Source: Methanocella_A sp963792125
GTDB lineage: Archaea > Halobacteriota > Methanocellia > Methanocellales > Methanocellaceae
Length of the DNA stretch: 64,000 nt
Direction: 5' to 3'
NCBI GenBank assembly: GCA_963792125.1
Contig: CAWBVA010000012.1
Coordinates: forward strand, 248,001 to 312,000
The position numbers were made by a program, and so were the translations under genes. The notes beneath the pieces were generated by a model that was not told the DNA's origin, searched no databases, and saw only the letters and a program-made list of their open reading frames with translations. The first letter of the stretch is position 1. Every line of letters starts with the position of its first letter. Of this stretch, positions 17,809 through 26,388 are shown piece by piece.

Positions 17809-18798
17809 TCATGTAACCACGGTGCCACTGCGCTGGCCCGGTGCTATCGCGCCCAGCAGGTCCTTCTTTGTGATCGAGAAGCTATATTCCAGCGGGGCGT
17901 TGAACATAGATTTAAAGAAGCACAGCTCCCTCACCTGCAGCCCGTTTATCTCCATAGTCTCCAGGCCTTCCGACTTCTTGCTCTTTATCAAGTGCCATGC
18001 GGTGAACGCATTATGAAGCAGGTTCGTGCTGGTCCCCCATCCCATCCAGAAGGCAAAGCGTTTCTTGTACTGGTAATATGCGACCACATCAACGGTCTCA
18101 CCGCCCTGGCGCAAAAACCCGATTTTCACATTTTCCGGAAATGTCGCCAGAACGTCCCTGAGGAATTCCCTGGGAGGGACAGGCCCGTGGAGCCTGTGCT
18201 GCCTGTGCAAGCCCGCCAGAACTCGGTAAAACTCGTCGACATTATCCGCGGGCTCGAAGGACAGCGATTGTTTATCGGCGCTGTCGATCTCTCGCCTCAG
18301 CCTCTCGTCGAAGTTACCCCGAATAGCGTCAAGCGGCTGCTTGAGGTCGATGACATATGAATAGCGCATCTCCACATGGTACCCGTTCCACTTGAACGGC
18401 CTCATGTCCACGAACCCGTTCACCGTCGAGATGCTCATTGAGCTGGCGCGGACATTCCTCATTTCCGCTTCCATCTCGTCCATCACACTATTGACGTAAG
18501 CCTCTTTCCTGCGCTGCTTCAGCTTATCGTAGGTCTCCCCCATCACGAATCCCAGGCAGGGAACCGCGAGGTCTGGCGGGGGCGAGACGACGCTTTTCAG
18601 GCCCAGGAAATTTTTAATGAACAACGGGAAAATGCAAACCAGTTCATCCCCGCGGTATGCCCCATAGGGGTATAACTTATAGCCTGAGTGTCTCTCGATG
18701 ATTTTTAAGAAATCCCACTTATGGAATAATGTACCGTAAGAGCTCTCGTCAACATGCTTATCCCAGAGATCCTTGTTATCAATTATCTTTATGACCAT
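17809..18798 (-). CDS. FemAB/GNAT-like transferase, island paralogue 5
   Basis: A 329-residue paralogue. ATG 18798 is chosen over the in-frame GTG 18810 because GGTGG, which overlaps that GTG, then serves as ribosome site. Blocks: YGTLFHKWDFLKIIERHSGYKLYPYGAY, SPPPDLAVPCLGFVMGETY, LRREIDSADKQSL, and a divergent C-terminus FFKSMFNAPLEYSFSITKKD. By its SPPP...AVPCLG segment and KLKQRRKEAYVN-like helix it is closest to paralogue 1. It is probably the first gene of the operon that runs down to 14672. Confidence 0.75.
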   Translation of the reverse strand: MVIKIIDNKDLWDKHVDESSYGTLFHKWDFLKIIERHSGYKLYPYGAYRGDELVCIFPLFIKNFLGLKSVVSPPPDLAVPCLGFVMGETYDKLKQRRKEAYVNSVMDEMEAEMRNVRASSMSISTVNGFVDMRPFKWNGYHVEMRYSYVIDLKQPLDAIRGNFDERLRREIDSADKQSLSFEPADNVDEFYRVLAGLHRQHRLHGPVPPREFLRDVLATFPENVKIGFLRQGGETVDVVAYYQYKKRFAFWMGWGTSTNLLHNAFTAWHLIKSKKSEGLETMEINGLQVRELCFFKSMFNAPLEYSFSITKKDLLGAIAPGQRSGTVVT

Positions 18799-18999
18799 TT
18801 GCTCAGCCACCAGAAGAAATCTGCTGCTTTTTTACCAAGCGTTATTTATGTTAATATTATCTTAGTAAGGTATTATATAAATTTAACGATATTTTATTTG
18901 AAATACCGGCCTGAGCCCCAATACTTGGGTCTGGTGCCGGCGTATAGTAAAAGATCCGGCAGTACAGCCAAGTGAAAAAGGATCTTAAGGCTTAAGGTA

Positions 19000-19030
19000 A
19001 ACACATTTATATAATAAATGCTATATAATA
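19000..19030 (+). promoter_or_regulatory. Promoter region of the subtilase gene
   Basis: Two TATA-like elements (TTTATATAATAAA near 19006-19018 and CTATATAATA near 19020-19029) precede the subtilase frame. The second is about 32 bases from ATG 19061. Confidence 0.4.
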
Positions 19031-19060
19031 GATACATTATACACCATAGAATGACAGGCT

Positions 19061-20792
19061 ATGCGGCGTGTCCAAAAAAACATGATATCCTGTAAATTAC
19101 AGGGCATGCGATGTGTGTGCAGGCCATGTCGAGTTCCAGGGGGTATTAACGTTTCCAGATTAAGGCAAGTGCAAATAATGATCATCGCGATTGCGATCGT
19201 AATAGCTTTTTCGACACCAGCGAGTATAAGCGCCAGCGCCTCGGGCAATGAAAGCCAGCAGCACACATATATTATTACTTTTAAACCGTCTGCTCCCGGT
19301 CAAAAAAACGATAAGGGAACCGACCTGGCAAAGGCTATGGATGATGAAAAAATCAAAAAAATAAAATCTATTCCTGGAAAACTGAAATACAACTACAAGA
19401 TCATCAACGCAATAGCTATGGACCTGCCCGACAGCGCGGTCGAAGCGCTCAAGTCCAGGGACGATATAGAGAGCATCTTACCGGATACGACGGCATATGC
19501 GGACCTCAACGAGGTGCCGGAGCCACATCAATGCCACCGCCGCCTGGAACACGGCGCCCGGATACACCGGAGTGGGCATCAACGTAAGCGTTCTAGATTC
19601 AGGCGTGGACATCGCTCATCCTGACCTGCAGGGAAAAGTGCTCCAGTGGCACGACTTTCTGAACGCTAGACCCACGCCATATGACGACTCGGGCCACGGG
19701 ACCTACGTGGCAGGAATCATAGCCGGAACGGGTAGCGCCTCCAGTGGCCTGTACAAGGGCGTGGCATATGGAGCAAACCTGTTTAGCGCCAAAGTGCTGG
19801 ACACATCAGGCACTGCTTACGTAAGCGACATCATCGCGGCCATAGACTGGTCCGTCCAGAACTACGCGGACGTCATCTCCATGTCCCTTTCGAACCCCAC
19901 CCACTATCAGCCTGTGGATGACGCTGTCCATAATGCAGTGGCGAACGGGGTCGTCGTGGTATGCTCTGCGGGTAACACCGGCCCGTACCCGGGTACAATC
20001 AAATGCCCCTCGGACTCCCCGGATGCTATTACCGTGGGTTCGACCGATATATATGATCGCATATCGACCTTTAGCTCCAGGGGCCCCACCTGGGACGGGC
20101 GCACAAAACCGGACCTTGTCGCCATCGGAGAAGGGGTCATTTCCGCCCGGGCATCTGGCGCGATAGTAGGAACCCCCATCAGCCAGTATTATATGTACGC
20201 GTCTGGCACCAGCGCCTCGTGCCCGCAGATAAGCGCCGCGTGTGCCATTTTACTGGATGCGAACCCGGACCTGTCCCCGGTGGATGTTAAGAACGCATTA
20301 CTGAGTACGGCTCATCACCTGAATGCGGTGTATCCGAACAACAACACCGGCTGGGGCAGCCCTGACGTCGGTGCTGCGCTCAATATGGTGCTTCAGGGAA
20401 GATTGCTCCCCCGGTGCCTTCCTGGGGAGCAACGCCGACGCCAACGCCGGTGGCCAACTTCTCGGCAACTCCGCTCCAGGGCGAAGCGCCCCTCAACGTG
20501 CAGTTCACGGACACCTCGACCGGCACGATCTCGTCAAGGTCCTGGAACTTCGGCGACGGAAACACATCGACGGCGCAAAGCCCGTCCCACCAGTACGCTT
20601 CCCCGGCCAGACTACACGGTGGTCCTGACCGTGACAGGTCCAGGTGGCCAGGACTCCAAGAGCAAGGCGGATTATGTGAATGTCGCGACGCCGACATGTC
20701 TGCCGCTCAGGCTAACCCATGTCGCATGCCCCAGTGATGCAACGGCTCTTACTTCACTGCTCGACCAGATGCAACAGTCATACATCATGTAA
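19061..20792 (+). pseudogene. Secreted subtilisin-like serine protease with PKD domain, frameshifted
   Basis: N-terminal signal or anchor (IMIIAIAIVIAFSTPASISASA), then an inhibitor I9-like prodomain (HTYIITFKP ... SAVEALKSRDDIESILPD). A one-base shift near 19520 separates it from the S8 catalytic domain. That domain keeps all three catalytic residues: Asp at 19596 (VLDSGVD), His at 19694 (DSGHGTYVAGI), Ser at 20211 (SGTSASCPQ). A second shift near 20400 leads to a clear PKD domain (PVANFSATPLQGEAPLNVQF; WNFGDGNTSTAQSPSHQY), and a third near 20605 returns to DYTVVLTVTGPGG. Joined, this would be one extracellular protease that probably continued into the propeller at 21404. The true start may be downstream of 19061, before the hydrophobic segment. 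Confidence 0.75.
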
Positions 20793-21395
20793 CTGCTCCA
20801 GGTATAATGACCTATGATACCATATACTCCCAGCGGTGAAGCAACGGTCGATGTCACGCTGACGTGACAGCGCAGCTCAGGACGAATACTGTTCACTGTC
20901 CATGCACAGTGGCTAGCGATCCAGGGAACATCGGTGACCATAGCGACGCAAACAACTTGCCACTGCCAGTGGCAACGCTGCAGTTCATGCTCGACAGAGG
21001 CTTCAGTCAACATGACATGTGACTGCTCCAGACTATGCAATGCCTATGATCACCATCATACGTCCACGGTGAAGCAACGGTCGATGTCACTCTGACGCTA
21101 CACCGTCACCGTGACCAGAACTCCATGTCCATGACGCATGGTACGCGACTCCAGGGAGCATCGTGACTTCGACGCAACATCGCCGAACCAATTCCGTGGC
21201 AACTGCCTAGTTCATGCTCGACGAGCCCACTCAGTCAACTACTGACTGCTCCAGTCTATGGCCTATGGAACTTCCGAGTGAACACCTACGGTGCAGCCCG
21301 TCCCACCTACATCCACGCGGACACCTACACGGTGGTCCTGACCTGACGGTAACGCCAACTCCACAACGTCCTGACGCCGGTTCCGCCTGCCTGGA
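20640..21395 (+). repeat. Corrupted array of PKD-module repeats, period about 225-235 bp
   Basis: No open frame is present, yet the same phrases recur: CTGCTCCAG...CCTATG at about 20795, 21021 and 21246; GGTGAAGCAACGGTCGATGT at about 20835 and 21070; GGCAAC..TTCATGCTCGAC near 20960 and 21195. Parts are recognisable as the PKD DNA seen intact at 20450-20690, for example CACCTACACGGTGGTCCTGAC at 21320. The period fits one 75-80-residue PKD domain. The text looks like a consensus with many 1-3 base drop-outs, which suggests collapsed or mis-assembled repeats at least as much as natural decay. Confidence 0.6.
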
Positions 21396-21403
21396 AGACC
21401 TAC

Positions 21404-22297
21404 GTGGCCAACAACGGCGGTAACACGGTGAGCGTGATCGATCAGCGTACCAACATCGTCACAGGCACGATTAATACAGGCTCAAGGCCAATGGGCATAA
21501 CGTATAGTCCCGACGGCTCGCTTGTCTACGTGGCAGTAGAAAGCTTGAACAAGGTCGCAGTCATCTCAACGGCGACCGACACCATCGTGAGCAACATACC
21601 CGTGGGAAAATCCCCGCGCGGGCTGGCCATGTCTCGTGACGGCAGACGGCTGTACGTGGGCAACTACGGTAGCGGGTCTGTCAGTATCATTGACACAACT
21701 AACCCGGGCAGTTACACCGTGATCAAGACCATAACCGGCATTAAGAACCCGCATCAGCTGTGGATCGATCCCGGCGGCAATCGCCTCTACGTGGGCACGT
21801 ACCAGAGTAACAACGTGTACGTGATCAACACCACGGCCGATAATGGCACGATAGTAAAAACGCTGAGCGGCAATAAGCCCTATTTCGTTTCGCTTGACCC
21901 GTCCGGCAACAGGTTGTTCGTGGCCAACTACGGGGCGAACAATATCCAGGTCTATGATACGGGCACCCTGAGCCTGCTCAACACCATTAGCACCACTACG
22001 GGGCCCCTGAGCCCGGTGGTGAGCCCGGATGGCACGAGGCTCTACTACGTGACCGACGGCAATAGCAACCTCGTCATTGCAGATGCGGTCAGCTATGCGA
22101 CCATAAAAACGGTGAAGTGTGGCTCAGGGGTCAGAGGCATCGCCTGCTCGCCCGATGGCACAAGGGTCTACGTGACCAATATGTACAGCAACAGCGTATC
22201 TGTTGTCAACGTTGCCGGTGACAATGGCGGCATCCTTGCAACGGTCAATGTAGGCGCCTATCCGTATGGCCTGGAACAGTTCGCGGGCTTTTATTAG
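21404..22297 (+). CDS. YVTN-type beta-propeller surface protein (probable C-terminal part of the subtilase/PKD protein)
   Basis: A 297-residue protein made of seven ~40-residue blades with the YVTN signature and variants (LYVGNYGSGSVSIID, LFVANYGANNIQVYD, VYVTNMYSNSVSVV), each preceded by a SPDG turn. Such propellers are typical of archaeal, especially Methanosarcina-type, surface proteins and often sit next to PKD domains. The nominal start at 21404 is a GTG that encodes the Val of WKTYVANN, the first blade strand. The frame is open upstream, so this is most likely the end of the protein that began at 19061, cut off by the corrupted PKD array. It has no signal peptide of its own. Confidence 0.8.
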   Translation: MANNGGNTVSVIDQRTNIVTGTINTGSRPMGITYSPDGSLVYVAVESLNKVAVISTATDTIVSNIPVGKSPRGLAMSRDGRRLYVGNYGSGSVSIIDTTNPGSYTVIKTITGIKNPHQLWIDPGGNRLYVGTYQSNNVYVINTTADNGTIVKTLSGNKPYFVSLDPSGNRLFVANYGANNIQVYDTGTLSLLNTISTTTGPLSPVVSPDGTRLYYVTDGNSNLVIADAVSYATIKTVKCGSGVRGIACSPDGTRVYVTNMYSNSVSVVNVAGDNGGILATVNVGAYPYGLEQFAGFY

Positions 22298-22345
22298 CAG
22301 CCTGTGAAAGAACGATAACGTCGTGCGCCGTTACATTGTAACGCG

Positions 22346-23502
22346 TTACCTGGTAACGGCCACGTACACGTTATCCGTCGTCCTGGTGACCTCGGCCGAC
22401 ACCATCGAGCCTACGGGCCGGTCGGTGAGCACACCGATCACGCGGCCGCTGGCGACGGCCAGCATCTCCCCGTGCACCCGGCCGGGCGCGATGAGGTCGA
22501 GCTTCAGCTGGTCTCCCTTCCGGAACGCCTTCGGGAGAGATGGCGCGCGGTGGATGCCGAAATCGGCAGGCGTGAGCTTGAGCCTGATATTATACTGCTT
22601 TTCCAGCACCGCGAGCTTCTCGAAGAACTGTTCGAACCGCATCGGCTTCGTCTTGACCTTCTTGCCGAACTGGTACCGAACGTAGTTCTGGATGCCGAAA
22701 GCCGGGATAGCTGCGTCCGACGCCGATGGAGTGTCCCCATTCGATGATTTTCGGAATCTCCTCGTCGTTGAAGCCAGGCACCCATACGGGGGCCAGCAGC
22801 ACGTCGATGCCATTTTCCAGGAGCTTCACTGCGACGTCCTTTACGTGCTCGACATCGTACTTTTTAGTACCCGCCAGAATCTGAGCCGTGCGCTCGTCTA
22901 AAGAGGAGACGGATAAGTTGACGCGGTCGATGAGCCCGGCCATAGCCTTGATCTTTTCTTCATCCAGCATCATGCCATTGCTCTGTGCCGAAATGGTCTT
23001 TACGTTCGGCACCTTGCGGAGCTTCTGCAGTAGCTCGACCATGTACGGGTAGATGAACGGCTCGCCCTGTCCGTCGATGTGAGCTTCCACGTCGTTACAT
23101 TTCAGGGCGGCGAGCTTCGCGAACTCCTCCACGAGATAGTCAGTGTCTACGATGAAGTCGGTCTTCCTGCTGGTGCTGTGGCCTTCGTCCACGCTGCAGA
23201 AAATACAGTTTAGATTGCAGCCTGAGACGGGCCGGACCTGGATGAGGTTCGTGCCGCGATCGATGAGGCCGAAAGCGGTGTGCCCGATCAGCGGGATGCC
23301 GGACTCCCGGGTGATGTAGACGAGCTCCCGGTGCGTGTAATGGTTGCGCAGGATTTTGGTCTCCTGCAGAGAGACGATCTCTTCGTCGGAATACTTCCTG
23401 CTGAAGCTTCGAATAAAACTGATGAGGTACCCTGACCTCGATGGTATCGTGCATCACGAACACCTTATCCCTGCCCTCATCGTAGATTTCCGAAAAGATC
23501 AT
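22346..23502 (-). pseudogene. Radical SAM protein with C-terminal TRAM-like domain, two frameshifts
   Basis: Joining the frames gives about 384 residues. The N-terminus (MIFSEIYDEGRDKVFVMHDT) is followed, after a one-base shift near 23405, by FSRKYSDEEIVSLQETKILR and the radical SAM motif SGCNLNCIFC (Cys at 23228-23205). Next come the AHIDGQGEP and NGMML segments of the barrel. A second one-base shift near 22722 leads into AAIPAFGIQNYVRYQFGKK and a C-terminal OB/TRAM-like domain (GDQLKLDLIAPGRVHGEM). Each shift equals one surplus base, and removing both restores exactly 385 codons including the stop. The substrate is not evident; the TRAM-like tail suggests RNA. Divergent from argH. Confidence 0.7.
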
Positions 23503-23641
23503 CGCAGTTAATATTCTCCTCTATGTAAATAGGTTTTGTAGCACCGTACAGGCCAGCACAGGCGGGCTTCGGAGGCATGCCGGTGAAAGAATGATATATA
23601 ATGACCGTAAAATGTAACCGCAGCATTGAGAGCGTGCGGCT

Positions 23642-25132
23642 ATGAGCGAGAAAGAAGACATACTGCGAAGGGGCCGGCTTGCGGCCAAGGCGAAAGAAGT
23701 GAACGTGTTTACCTCGTCGGTGCAGGCGGACCGGTGGATATTCTCGTCGGACCTGCTGGTCGACCGGGCACATACGGTCATGCTGGCGAAGCAGGACATC
23801 ATTTCCGGGGACGACGCCGCCGCCATCCTCAAAGCCCTCGCCGCAATAGAGAAGCAGGGGGTAGAAGCCATTGACATCCCCTCTTTCGAGGACGTCCACA
23901 TGGCCATCGAGTCGAAGCTGATCAAGGCTGTGGGCGAGAACGCAGGCGGACGCATGCACTCCGGCCGCTCGCGGAACGACGAAGTGGCTACCTGCATCCG
24001 TATCTCCGCCCGCAAAGAGCTGCTGGGACTGATGGCCGATCTGCTGGAGCTGCGCTCCGCGCTCCTGGACATCGCTAAGGACAACACAGACACGATCATG
24101 CCGGGCTTCACCCACCTGCAGCACGCGCAGCCGACGACGCTGGCCCACCACATGCTCGCACATGTCTCTGCTCTTGACAGGGATTTCGAGCGGCTGCTGG
24201 ACGCGTGGAAGTTCGTCAACATCTGCCCCCTGGGCAGCGCGGCGTTCGCTTCTACCGGGTACCCGCTGGACCGGGACTATACGGCGAAGCTGCTCGGCTT
24301 CGACCGGCCGATGGACAACTCCATGGACGGGGTGGCCGCAAGAGATTTCATCCTCGACCTGGCCTCGCGGCTTGCGATCGTCGAAGTCGATCTGAGCCGG
24401 CTGGCCGACGAGCTGGTACTGTGGAGTACCACCGAGTTCGGGTTCGTCGAGCTCAACGATACGTATGCCTCGACCAGCTCGATCATGCCCCAGAAGAAGA
24501 ACCCGGACGTGCTGGAGCTGGTCCGGGGTCGCAGCGGCTCTGTCATAGGACACATGGTCGCCGCATTTACCATTGTCAAAGGTCTTCCCTACAGCTATAA
24601 TTCTGATTTGCAGGAAGTCACGCCGAATTTGCTCCGTGGTTTCGAGATCACCAGGTCGTCAGTCCGCATCATGGCCGGTGCCGTGCAGACGATGACTATC
24701 AAGAAGGACGAGATGGCCAGGAAGAGCACAATGGGCTTTACGACTGCCACAGAGATCGCCGACACTATCGTCAGGGCTACAGGGCTTCCGTTCCGGACCG
24801 CTCATGGCATCGTGGGCAGACTGGCCCGGGGCAGCGGTAACCCGTCGCTCAAAGACGTGGACGGCGCGTCGATGGAAATGATCGGTAAAAAGGTGAGTGC
24901 CATGGGCCTGACCGCAAAGATGCTCGCCGAGGCGAAGGATCCGGTCGCTAACGTCGAGCGACGGAACATACTCGGCGGCCCTGCAAAGGCGACGGTCAGG
25001 AAAAAGATCGATGCGGAGAGGAAGAAGCTGGCATCGGACAGCGAGAGAATGTCATCGCTGGGCAAGGGCATAGAAACCGCCTATGCCGCACTGTCGAAAG
25101 CAGCGGACGGAATAACGGGGAAGCGCAAATGA
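23642..25132 (+). CDS. argH: Argininosuccinate lyase
   Basis: 496 residues, cytoplasmic. It cleaves argininosuccinate to arginine and fumarate, the last step of arginine synthesis. The fumarase/aspartase-superfamily signature STSSIMPQKKNPD (about 280-292) holds the catalytic Ser loop; GRMHSGRSRNDEV (about 102-114) and FTHLQHAQPTT (about 159-169) are the other two conserved regions. The length is slightly above the usual ~460-490. It overlaps gatD by four bases (ATGA) and heads the argH-gatD-gatE unit. A TATA-like GATATATAATG lies near 23592-23602. Confidence 0.95.
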   Translation: MSEKEDILRRGRLAAKAKEVNVFTSSVQADRWIFSSDLLVDRAHTVMLAKQDIISGDDAAAILKALAAIEKQGVEAIDIPSFEDVHMAIESKLIKAVGENAGGRMHSGRSRNDEVATCIRISARKELLGLMADLLELRSALLDIAKDNTDTIMPGFTHLQHAQPTTLAHHMLAHVSALDRDFERLLDAWKFVNICPLGSAAFASTGYPLDRDYTAKLLGFDRPMDNSMDGVAARDFILDLASRLAIVEVDLSRLADELVLWSTTEFGFVELNDTYASTSSIMPQKKNPDVLELVRGRSGSVIGHMVAAFTIVKGLPYSYNSDLQEVTPNLLRGFEITRSSVRIMAGAVQTMTIKKDEMARKSTMGFTTATEIADTIVRATGLPFRTAHGIVGRLARGSGNPSLKDVDGASMEMIGKKVSAMGLTAKMLAEAKDPVANVERRNILGGPAKATVRKKIDAERKKLASDSERMSSLGKGIETAYAALSKAADGITGKRK

Positions 25133-26388
25133 TCATCAATGGAAAAGAATTCGAGGAAGGCGACCGCATACGCGTACAGAAAGAAGGCCTCACTTACGAG
25201 GGCATCCTGATGCCATCCCGCAGCGGCAATATCGTGCTAAAAATGAAGAGTGGCTACAACGTGGGGCTGTCCCCGGAAGGCAGTGCGGTCGAGTTCGTCG
25301 AAAAGGAACAGCCGCCATCGTTCAGGCTGGCCCCTCACGTGCATATTAAAAATGCCAGTCTGCCGAAGGTCACCATTCTCTCGACAGGGGGCACCATTGC
25401 CAGCCGTGTCGACTACCGGACAGGCGCCGTATCCTCGCAGTTCACGCCCGACGACATCATGGACTCGATCCCCGAGCTGACCGAGATCGCCGACTACAAC
25501 GGCGAAGTGCTCAGCATGATCTTCAGCGAGGACATGGACGCCTCTATATGGCAAAAACTCGCCCGGGCGGTCTATCGCCATATCAAAGAAGGGGCGCAGG
25601 GCATCATTATCACCCATGGCACGGACACACTGCAGTACACGGCCACGGCACTCTCCTTTATGGTGCAGTCGCCGGTGCCCGTCGTCCTCGTGGGCTCACA
25701 GCGGTCGTCTGACCGGCCGTCCAGCGACAACGCGATGAACGCTATCTGCGCAGCGACGGTCGCCGTTTCTGACATCGCCGGCGTCAGCGTGGTCATGCAC
25801 GGGGCGACTTCCGACGACTTCTGTTACGTGCACCGGGGCACCAAAGTAAGGAAAATGCACACGTCCGCAAGGACAGCGTTCCAGTCGGTGAACGAGGCGC
25901 CCATCGCGAGTGTCGACTATGGCACGAGGAAAATCACCGTTCTCGACGACTATGTGAAGCGGGGGGAAAAGGAGCTGGCGCTGTACGATAAGATGGAACA
26001 GCAGTGCGCGCTCGTAAAGTTCTACCCGGGCATGTCGTCCGATATTATCGACTATTACCTGGGCAAAGGGTACAAAGGCATCGTGATCGAGGGCACGGGC
26101 CTCGGCCACGTGAACAGGCAGTGGACTCCGGCGATAAAGAAAGCCATCGATGCCGGGATGACCATCGTGATGACGTCCCAGTGCATCAACGGCCGTGTCT
26201 GCGACCGCGTCTATTCCACTGGCATCGACCTGATCAACGCAGGCGTGATCGAGGGACAGGACATGCTCGCCGAGGTAGCGCTGGTCAAGCTCATGTGGGT
26301 ACTGGGACAGACGCAGGACAAAGATGAGGTACGGCGCATGATGCAGAAGGATATCGCTGGCGAGATCAACTGGAGGACACGGGCATGA
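25129..26388 (+). CDS. gatD: Glu-tRNA(Gln) amidotransferase subunit D (asparaginase-like)
   Basis: 419 residues. The N-terminal ~80 residues form the GatD AnsB-associated beta domain. An L-asparaginase I-type domain follows: VTILSTGGTIASRVDYRTG (about 84-102, first catalytic Thr) and GIIITHGTDTLQYTATALSF (second Thr and Asp). GatD releases ammonia from amide donors for GatE, which converts Glu-tRNA(Gln) to Gln-tRNA(Gln). The GatDE system is exclusively archaeal. It overlaps argH and gatE by four bases on each side, so translation is coupled. Confidence 0.95.
   Translation: MIINGKEFEEGDRIRVQKEGLTYEGILMPSRSGNIVLKMKSGYNVGLSPEGSAVEFVEKEQPPSFRLAPHVHIKNASLPKVTILSTGGTIASRVDYRTGAVSSQFTPDDIMDSIPELTEIADYNGEVLSMIFSEDMDASIWQKLARAVYRHIKEGAQGIIITHGTDTLQYTATALSFMVQSPVPVVLVGSQRSSDRPSSDNAMNAICAATVAVSDIAGVSVVMHGATSDDFCYVHRGTKVRKMHTSARTAFQSVNEAPIASVDYGTRKITVLDDYVKRGEKELALYDKMEQQCALVKFYPGMSSDIIDYYLGKGYKGIVIEGTGLGHVNRQWTPAIKKAIDAGMTIVMTSQCINGRVCDRVYSTGIDLINAGVIEGQDMLAEVALVKLMWVLGQTQDKDEVRRMMQKDIAGEINWRTRA

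Noticed and set aside
1..18900. Archaeosortase or exosortase gene in the island
   Set aside because: No protein here shows the polytopic sortase pattern with Cys, Arg and His; the large membrane protein at 6303 lacks it.
20797..21395. CRISPR-like repetition
   Set aside because: Repeat period is 225-235 bases, not 60-75, and the units are coding-like PKD sequence.
23477..24553. 358-residue open frame antisense to argH
   Set aside because: Shadow of a clearly coding gene in high-G+C sequence; no domain seen.
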